Below, one piece after another: positions 1-5,312 of a stretch of DNA of 7,421 bases. The notes beneath the pieces are model-generated. The model searched no databases. It was not told where the DNA came from and saw only the letters and a program-made list of their open reading frames with translations. The stretch covers positions 1 through 7,421 of the forward strand of contig JAJYDH010000327.1 of assembly GCA_021777685.1 (NCBI GenBank). The letters are read 5' to 3'. Each line of letters opens with the position of its first letter. Position 1 is the first letter of the stretch. The position numbers were made by a program, and so were the translations under genes. This DNA comes from Planctomycetota bacterium (GTDB lineage Bacteria > Planctomycetota > Planctomycetia > Isosphaerales > Isosphaeraceae).

Positions 1-12
1 ATTGACTACAAC

Positions 13-42
13 TGCCGCGAAACGACTACTTTCGTCGCGGCA
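13..42. repeat. Perfect 8-bp inverted repeat (hairpin)
   Basis: The arms TGCCGCGA (13-20) and TCGCGGCA (35-42) are exact reverse complements around a 14-base loop. The loop can also pair in an alternative register, CGAAA (18-22) with TTTCG (30-34). No T-run follows, so it is not a classical intrinsic terminator. It could be a transcript-end hairpin of a gene left of the window, or chance in GC-rich DNA. The sequence shows the structure; any role is unknown. Confidence 0.35.
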
Positions 43-74
43 AATCCCGCAGACTCCGGGCGAGGAACACGAAG

Positions 75-521
75 ATGGCCCTCCGTCCTGTCGAATCGCC
101 GTCGGCTTCCTGGAGATTGGATTCGCTCGGTCATCGGTCATCGGCCATCGGCCATCGGCCATCGGCCATGGCGACCCTGATCGCCCTATTGTGGTTCCAT
201 CTCGGGACCCGGGGCGACTCCGAAAGTCCGGCCATCGCCAGGGCCTCGCCCGTCATCCGGTCGCGACCGGGGTCGTTGGCCGATTCGATCTCCTGGTCCG
301 CCGACGTGCGGCTGTTCGCATCCGCGGGGACCGATTCGGACGTGGACGTCCGCGATCGGGAGACCGGACGGCTGTTGAAGACCCTCGGGACGCCCGGTGA
401 CGAGTCCCCGAGCGGCCTGAGATCCTTGAGGTCGAATCTGGTCGCGTTCTCGCCCGATGCGTCTTCGCTGGCGGTTGGCGAATCAGAAGACGGCGTCAGC
501 GTCCGGGATGTCCACGGGTGA
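75..521 (+). pseudogene. WD40-repeat protein remnant (two blades)
   Basis: The reading frame ends in two recognisable WD40-type blades. One runs through SADVRLFASAGTDSDVDVRD and RETGRLLKTLG, and the other through LVAFSPDASSLAVGESEDG and VSVRDVHG. The usual blade-ending W-D is replaced by R-D in both. WD40 propellers normally need six or seven blades, so a 148-aa product with two is not a complete domain. After the TGA at 519-521 the same frame still reads like WD40 sequence (ISVSHLPELQIF) to about position 553, which suggests that the stop is a nonsense mutation. The start is uncertain: ATG 75 has a GAGGA 8 bases upstream but then reads through the heptamer repeat, whereas ATG 168 begins just after the repeat, has a short hydrophobic stretch (MATLIALLWFHLG) and lacks a ribosome binding site. 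WD40 genes are abundant in planctomycetes and mediate protein interactions; no specific role can be given. It could instead be a short expressed ORF, but the truncation at an IS scar argues for a relic. Confidence 0.5.
131..165. repeat. Heptamer tandem repeat, five units of YCATCGG
   Basis: Five consecutive 7-base units are visible: two TCATCGG (131-144) then three CCATCGG (145-165), followed by a partial unit running into the ATG at 168. The period of seven is not a multiple of three, so it would cycle through three codon phases if translated. That favours a non-coding spacer repeat just upstream of ATG 168. It resembles the short tandemly repeated heptamers known from some bacterial genomes; function is unknown. 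Confidence 0.85.
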
Positions 522-554
522 ATCAGCGTCTCCCATCTCCCCGAATTGCAAATT

Positions 555-666
555 TTCAGCAATCGAGCGACTTCGTCGGTGCGTCGCTTGCTCATGGGTC
601 CCTCCCCATTCAAGCTTAACGAAAGACCCCCATTTCAGTTGGACCAACTTTCGGGGGGGCAGGTCA
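555..666 (-). mobile_element. Solo end of an IS3-type insertion sequence
   Basis: Read on the minus strand, this stretch begins at 666 with TGACCTGCCCCCCGAAAG, which resembles the terminal repeats of many IS3-family elements (TGA-CTGCCCCC type). It continues through a leader with a GGGGAGGG ribosome binding site to an ATG at 595-593. The ORF starting there reads MSKRRTDEVARLLK, resembling the basic N-terminus of an IS3-type OrfA, and then loses any transposase character. A palindrome AGTTGG-A-CCAACT lies at 637-649. The other IS end, the rest of orfA and all of orfB are missing, so the element is dead. The right boundary is supported independently because DUF1501 coding sequence begins at 667. 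The left boundary (about 550-560) is inferred from where WD40-like reading stops. The family assignment is from memory of IS ends and is moderately sure. Confidence 0.5.
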
Positions 667-1051
667 GACCGGCCCATTGCTGAGCCGCTGGCCGAGCTTG
701 AGTAGCTCGGGATGCAGAAAGCCACCCTGGTCATCTGGGGTGGCGAGTTCGGCCGGACACCCACCGTCGAGCTGAACGGCGAGGGCAAGTCACGGCTCGG
801 CCGGGACCACAACCATTCCGGGTTCAGCGGCGGGATGGCCGGCGGCGGGATCAAGGGGGGGGCCGGTCCACGGCGCCACCGATGACCTCGGCTTCAAGGT
901 CGTCCAGGACCCGGTCCGCGTCCACGACCTCCACGCCACGATCCTCCACCTGCTCGGCTTCGACCACGAGCGGCTGACCTACCGCTACGCCGGGCGGGAC
1001 TTCCGCCTGACCGCCGTCCACGGTAAGGTCTTGAAGGACATCCTCGCCTGA
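667..1051 (+). pseudogene. DUF1501 protein, C-terminal fragment with nonsense and frameshift
   Basis: Two adjoining frames together encode the last third of a DUF1501 protein. The first frame gives DRPIAEPLAELE, a TAG at 703-705, then LGMQKATLVIWGGEFGRTP and GRDHNHSGFSGGMAGGGIKGG split over 706-862. After a run of eight Gs (855-862) the reading moves one frame and continues PVHGATDDLGFKVVQDP, RVHDLHATILHLLGFDHERL and VLKDILA, ending at TGA 1049-1051. The same landmarks occur in order in the intact DUF1501 gene at 3828-5300 (SVDRPIAGLL, EFGRTP, GRDHH, MAGGGIKGG, VHGATDE, HATILKLLGLD). The 5' two thirds are missing: homology begins exactly beside the IS end. One G fewer in the run would restore the frame, so the frameshift alone could be a sequencing slip, but the TAG and the missing 5' part make this a pseudogene. 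The 30-base gap to the cytochrome gene suggests it was once the upstream member of the same transcription unit. Confidence 0.87.
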
Positions 1052-1068
1052 TCGTGCCCGCCTCCGCC

Positions 1069-1078
1069 GGAAGAAGGA
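1069..1078 (+). promoter_or_regulatory. Ribosome binding site of the PSCyt/PSD1 gene
   Basis: A purine-rich tract, GGAAGAAGGA, ends three bases before ATG 1082. The GGAAG half lies about eight bases upstream, at normal Shine-Dalgarno spacing. Together with the signal peptide that starts immediately after the ATG, it fixes 1082 as the start. Confidence 0.55.
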
Positions 1079-1081
1079 CCC

Positions 1082-3796
1082 ATGAAAATCCGCGAGATCC
1101 TGGCCGCGATCGCGCTGCTCGCCTTTCCCGCCCGGGCCGAGGATGCGGTCGACTACCGGACGCAGATCCGGCCGATTTTCCAGGCCCGGTGCTACGCCTG
1201 CCATGGCGCCCTCAAGCAGAAGGGCGGCCTCCGGCTGGACACGGTGAAGTTGGCGATCCGGGGCGGCCAGGAGCCGGCGATCACGCCGGGAGACATCGCC
1301 GCGAGCCCCCTGATCGACCGGGTTGCCGCCGACGAGGACGACACCGCACGCATGCCCCCGGAGGGCGAGCCACTGAAGCCGGCCGAGGTCGAGCTGATCC
1401 GGGCCTGGATCGCACAGGGGGCGAGGTCCCCCGCCGATGAGCAGCCCGAGCGCGATCCCCGCGACCACTGGGCTTTCCGGACCCCGGCCCGGCCCGAGGT
1501 GCCGGCGGCCCAGCATCCGGGATGGGTCCGAAATCCGATCGACGCGTTCATCGCGGCCGGACACCAGCAACGCGGGCTGACCCCGCAACGTCCGGCCGAC
1601 CGGCGGACCTGGCTCCGTCGGGTCTCGCTCGACCTCATCGGCCTGCCCCCGACCCGCGAGGAGCTTGACGCGTTCCTCTCCGACGAGTCGGCCGGCGCCG
1701 AGGACCGGGTGGTGGACCGATTGCTGAGTAGCCCTCGATACGCCGAGCGATGGGGCCGCCACTGGATGGACATCTGGCGATACAGCGACTGGTGGGGGCT
1801 CGGGGCCGAGGTCCGCAACTCGCAGAAGCACATCTGGCACTGGCGAGACTGGATCATTGAATCGCTCGACGCCGACAAGGGATATGACCAGATGCTCCGC
1901 GAGATGCTCGCGGCCGACGAGTTGTATGCCGACGACCTGGACAGGCTCCGCGCCTCCGGGTTCCTCGCCAGGCAGTATTTCAAGTTCAACCGGACGACCT
2001 GGCTCGACGAGACGATCGAGCACACGTCGAAGGCGATGCTCGGCCTGACCCTCAACTGCGCCAAGTGCCACGACCACAAGTATGACCCGATCTCCCAGGT
2101 CGACTATTATCAGATGCGGGCGATCTTCGAACCGTACCAGGTCCGGATCGACATGGTCCCCGGCGAGATCGACCCGGAGAAGGACGGCATCCCCCGCGGC
2201 TTCGACTGCAACCCGGAGGCGAGGACCTTCCTCCACATCCGGGGCGACGATCGCCGGCCGGACGAGGGGCGGACCATCGCGCCGGCGACCCCCGCGTTCC
2301 TGACGCCCGCCCCGCCGGGGATCGAGCCGGTGCGGCTCCCGCCCGAGGCGTATCAGCCGGGGCTCCGGCCGTTCGTCCTGGAGACGCACCTCGCCGAAGC
2401 CGACCGTCGGATCGCCGAGGACCGCCGGGCCCTCGAAGTCGCGAAGGCGAAGCTCGCCGAGGTCGAGCAGGTCGCGATCTCGTCCCCCTTCGCCGCCGAT
2501 CGGCCCGGGGCCGGGTCGCCCGATGACCTCCGCCCCATCGGGCGGGCGAGGCTGGCCGTCGTCGTCGCCGAGAAGACCCTCGCCGCGACGGAAGCCCAAC
2601 GCGCAGCGGTCGAGGCCCGCTCGGCCGCCGACCGCGCCCGATATCGCCCGCCGACGCCGGCGGATCTCCCCGCCTTGGTCGCCGAGGCGGCACGCCGGGA
2701 GAAGATCGCCGCCTTCGCGAAGGCTGACGAGGTCGCCAGCCGAGCCGAACTCGATCTCTTTCGGGCGAAGCCCGAGAAGAAGGCCGAACTCGGCAAGAAG
2801 TTGGAGGATGCCAGGACCGCGCTGGAGGCGGCAGGCAAGGCGGTCGCCAGGCCCGGCGATTCGTACACGCCCCTGCCGGGCTCCCGGAAGACGCTCGAAT
2901 CGAACCTCGAGACCGAGGAGTCGCGCGGCAAGCCGTTCCCCCGGGTCAGCACCGGGCGCCGGTCCGCGCTCGCCCGGTGGATCACCGACCCGAAGCATCC
3001 CCTCACGGCGAGGGTCGCCGTCAATCACCTCTGGTCGAGGCACTTCGGCCGGCCGCTGGTCCCGACCGTCTTCGACTTCGGCCGGAAGGGGACCCCGCCG
3101 ACCCACCCCGAGCTGCTCGACTGGCTCGCCGTCGAGCTGGTCGAGCACGGCTGGAGCATGAAGCACATCCATCGCCTGATCGTCACCTCGAACACATACC
3201 GGCTCGCGTCGTCGAGCCTGGGTGCCGACGAGAGGACGCTGGCGGTCGACCCCGGGAACGCCTTCTACTGGCGGGCGAACCCGATCCGCATGGAGTCGGA
3301 GGTCATCCGCGACAGCCTCCTGCACCTGGCGGGCGAGCTGGACCCGACGCGCGGCGGTCCCCCGATCCCGGTCGCCGACGCTTCGTCGAGGCGACGGAGC
3401 CTGTACTTCGTCCACTCCCACAACGAGCACCAGCAGTTCCTGGCGACGTTCGACGACGCCAGCGTCCTCGAATGCTACCGGCGGGCCGACAGCATCGTCC
3501 CCCAGCAGGCCCTCGCCCTCGAGAACAGCCCGCTGGCGACGTCGGCCGCCGAGAAGATCGCGCGCCGGATCGAGGCCGCGCACCCGGGCGCGTCCGACCG
3601 CGACTTCGCCCTCGATGCGTTCCTGACCGTCCTGTCCGCCGAGCCGACCGGGCCGGAGCGGGCCGTCGTGGCGGATGCGCTCGCCGCCTTCGCCGGGGCG
3701 GCGAGGCGAGCGGGACGGCCCGACCCTTCGGGCCGGGCGAGGGTCCGCCTCGTCCATGCGCTGCTCAACCACAACGATTTCGTGACCATCCGATGA
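1082..3796 (+). CDS. PSCyt1-PSCyt2 (DUF1549)-PSD1 (DUF1553) cytochrome protein
   Basis: This is an exported planctomycete-specific c-type cytochrome protein of 904 aa. A Sec signal peptide covers residues 1-19, with likely cleavage after ARA-19. The PSCyt1 domain follows, with heme motif CYACH (37-41) and probable axial Met91 in ARMPP. The DUF1549/PSCyt2 domain spans about 151-356, with the family's RRVSLDLIGLPPT and ERWGRHWMDIWRYSD (222 on) and a second heme-like motif CAKCHDHKYDP (326 on). A conserved RGDDRRPD link leads to an Ala/Glu/Lys/Arg-rich, probably coiled-coil stretch at about 432-600. DUF1553/PSD1 then runs from about 621 to near the end (RSALARWITDPKHPLTARV, HPELLDWLA, SNTYRLAS). 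Length is normal for the family. Members are nearly always encoded beside a DUF1501 gene, as here, but their substrate and reaction are not established. Electron transfer outside the cytoplasm is inferred from the CxxCH motifs. No truncation or frameshift is seen. Confidence 0.95.
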   Translation: MKIREILAAIALLAFPARAEDAVDYRTQIRPIFQARCYACHGALKQKGGLRLDTVKLAIRGGQEPAITPGDIAASPLIDRVAADEDDTARMPPEGEPLKPAEVELIRAWIAQGARSPADEQPERDPRDHWAFRTPARPEVPAAQHPGWVRNPIDAFIAAGHQQRGLTPQRPADRRTWLRRVSLDLIGLPPTREELDAFLSDESAGAEDRVVDRLLSSPRYAERWGRHWMDIWRYSDWWGLGAEVRNSQKHIWHWRDWIIESLDADKGYDQMLREMLAADELYADDLDRLRASGFLARQYFKFNRTTWLDETIEHTSKAMLGLTLNCAKCHDHKYDPISQVDYYQMRAIFEPYQVRIDMVPGEIDPEKDGIPRGFDCNPEARTFLHIRGDDRRPDEGRTIAPATPAFLTPAPPGIEPVRLPPEAYQPGLRPFVLETHLAEADRRIAEDRRALEVAKAKLAEVEQVAISSPFAADRPGAGSPDDLRPIGRARLAVVVAEKTLAATEAQRAAVEARSAADRARYRPPTPADLPALVAEAARREKIAAFAKADEVASRAELDLFRAKPEKKAELGKKLEDARTALEAAGKAVARPGDSYTPLPGSRKTLESNLETEESRGKPFPRVSTGRRSALARWITDPKHPLTARVAVNHLWSRHFGRPLVPTVFDFGRKGTPPTHPELLDWLAVELVEHGWSMKHIHRLIVTSNTYRLASSSLGADERTLAVDPGNAFYWRANPIRMESEVIRDSLLHLAGELDPTRGGPPIPVADASSRRRSLYFVHSHNEHQQFLATFDDASVLECYRRADSIVPQQALALENSPLATSAAEKIARRIEAAHPGASDRDFALDAFLTVLSAEPTGPERAVVADALAAFAGAARRAGRPDPSGRARVRLVHALLNHNDFVTIR

Positions 3797-3831
3797 ACCG
3801 CACGAGACCCCGACGCGAGAATCCCAGATGA
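3793..3831 (+). other. 12-codon mini-ORF linking two genes by ATGA overlaps
   Basis: The ATG at 3793-3795 overlaps the TGA of the cytochrome gene (3794-3796). The frame encodes MNRTRPRRENPR and stops at TGA 3829-3831, which overlaps the ATG (3828-3830) of the DUF1501 gene. Both junctions are the ATGA arrangement typical of termination-reinitiation. Neither start has a strong Shine-Dalgarno, though GCGAGA (3815-3820) precedes the second weakly. It may relay ribosomes between the two genes, or the match may be chance. The peptide itself shows no domain. Confidence 0.3.
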
Positions 3832-5300
3832 CCGATCGCCACGCCCCGGGATCGATGCGGACAACCCCTCGCCGGACCTTCCTCGCCGACCTGGGGATGG
3901 GCTTCACCGGGCTGGCGTTGGGCGCCATGCTGGCCCGCGACGGGGTCGTCCGGGCCGACGAGGCCGGCGGGTGGAAGCCCCCGGACGGGAGGCCGCACTT
4001 CCCGCCCAGGGCGAAGTCCGTCGTCTGGCTGTTCATGAACGGGGGCGTCTCTCAGGCCGAGTCGTTCGACCCCAAGCCCGAGCTGACGAAGTACGCGGGC
4101 AAGTCGATCGGCGAGACCCCGTTCAAGGACGTGCAGAATCCCGACAAGCTCAAGCTGGCCCGCGTCACCGTCGTCAACGACGCGAACGGCCAGCAGCGCA
4201 ACAAGCTCTATCCGCTCCAGGTCGGGTTCCGGAAGTACGGACAATGCGGGATGGAGCTGAGCGACTGGGTCCCGCACATCGGGGGATGCGCCGACGACAT
4301 CGCCGTGATCCGCTCGATGTACACGACCGACGATAACCACGGGGCCCAGACCCAATTCCACTCCGGACGGCACATGCTCGACGGCGAGTTTCCCACGCTC
4401 GGGGCCTGGGCCCATTACGGGCTGGGCTCGCTCAACGACAACCTCCCGCAATTCCTCTCGATGGGGGCCCGCGAGTACTGGAACGCCAGGGACGGCCACT
4501 ACCTCGGGCCCGCCCACGACGCCACCCCGATCCGCGTCGACCCGCGCAATCCGCTCGATTTCGGCAAGTCGGCCGGCGGGATCGGCGCGGACGAGCAGCG
4601 GATCGGCTTCGAGTTGGTCGGGCGGCTCGACCGGCTCAAGGCGGTCGAGTACCCCGACGACCCGGCGCTCGCGGCGAGGATCAAGGCTTACGAGCTGGCC
4701 TACCGGATGCAATCCTCGGTGCCCGAGGCGCTCGACCTCGACTCCGAGCCGAAGGAGACCCGCGACCTCTACGGCCTCGACGACCCCGCCACCCGCGACT
4801 TCGGCATGCAGATGCTGGCCGCCCGCCGCTTCGTCGAGCGTGGCGTCCGTTTCATCCAGGTCCAGCACGGGGCCGGCGGCGCGGGAGCATGGGACGCCCA
4901 CTCGGGCCTGAAGGCGAATCACGAGAGGAATTTCAGGTCCGTCGACCGGCCGATCGCGGGCCTCCTCAAGGACCTGAAGCGGCGGGGCCTGCTCGACTCG
5001 ACCATCGTGCTGTTCGCCAGCGAGTTCGGCCGGACCCCCGGCACCCAGGGGGCGGACGGCCGCGACCACCACATCTACGGTTTCAGCGTCTGGATGGCCG
5101 GCGGCGGGATCAAGGGCGGGGTCGTCCACGGCGCGACCGACGAGATCGGCTTCCACGCCGTCGAGGATCGACACTATGTCACCGACGTCCACGCCACGAT
5201 CCTGAAGCTGCTCGGCCTCGACTCGAGGCGGCTGGAGATCCCCGGCCGCAAGCGGCTCGACATCGACCATGGCCGGCCGATCGACGCCATCCTCGCATGA
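3828..5300 (+). CDS. DUF1501 family protein, Tat-exported
   Basis: This 490-aa protein belongs to the DUF1501 family, which falls in the alkaline phosphatase/sulfatase-like superfamily. A twin-arginine signal is visible at the N-terminus: TPRRTFLADLGMGFTGLAL, followed by a hydrophobic run and a probable cleavage near VVRADE, so it is exported folded and perhaps with a bound metal. Family blocks follow in order: SVVWLFMNGGVSQAESFDP, HGAQTQFHSGRHML, WDAHSG (Asp356, His358), SVDRPIAGLLKDLKRRGLLD, EFGRTP (399-404), GRDHH (Asp413-His414-His415), MAGGGIKGG and DVHATILKLLGLD. The Asp/His pairs are candidate metal ligands by analogy with the superfamily; activity has not been assigned. ATG 3828 was chosen for its ATGA junction, but Met10 (3855) would also keep the whole Tat signal. 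The gene lies 31 bases after the cytochrome gene on the same strand, the usual planctomycete pairing, so co-transcription is likely. Full length, no lesions. Confidence 0.95.
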   Translation: MTDRHAPGSMRTTPRRTFLADLGMGFTGLALGAMLARDGVVRADEAGGWKPPDGRPHFPPRAKSVVWLFMNGGVSQAESFDPKPELTKYAGKSIGETPFKDVQNPDKLKLARVTVVNDANGQQRNKLYPLQVGFRKYGQCGMELSDWVPHIGGCADDIAVIRSMYTTDDNHGAQTQFHSGRHMLDGEFPTLGAWAHYGLGSLNDNLPQFLSMGAREYWNARDGHYLGPAHDATPIRVDPRNPLDFGKSAGGIGADEQRIGFELVGRLDRLKAVEYPDDPALAARIKAYELAYRMQSSVPEALDLDSEPKETRDLYGLDDPATRDFGMQMLAARRFVERGVRFIQVQHGAGGAGAWDAHSGLKANHERNFRSVDRPIAGLLKDLKRRGLLDSTIVLFASEFGRTPGTQGADGRDHHIYGFSVWMAGGGIKGGVVHGATDEIGFHAVEDRHYVTDVHATILKLLGLDSRRLEIPGRKRLDIDHGRPIDAILA

Positions 5301-5312
5301 ATCGTCGCGCCG

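Noticed and set aside
13..42. The hairpin as an intrinsic terminator
   Set aside because: The stem is perfect but the loop is long and no T-run follows on either strand, so termination cannot be claimed.
131..165. The heptamer array as a CRISPR
   Set aside because: The units are seven bases and directly adjacent, with no spacers.
131..613. A 160-aa minus-strand frame as an intact gene
   Set aside because: Only its first dozen or so codons from ATG 595 look like an IS OrfA start. The rest is antisense to the WD40 remnant and the heptamer repeat.
637..649. The AGTTGG-A-CCAACT palindrome as a regulatory operator
   Set aside because: It lies inside the IS end and is more simply part of the element's terminal sequence.
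851..4036. A 1061-aa open frame on the minus strand
   Set aside because: It lies antisense to the cytochrome gene and the DUF1501 pseudogene, and its translation is a low-complexity Arg/Gly/Pro/Asp-rich string with no domain. High GC at third codon positions removes stop codons from the opposite strand.
3765..5270. A 501-aa open frame on the minus strand
   Set aside because: It mirrors the DUF1501 gene, whose Tat signal and family motifs are clear on the plus strand. The antisense product has biased composition and no recognisable motif.
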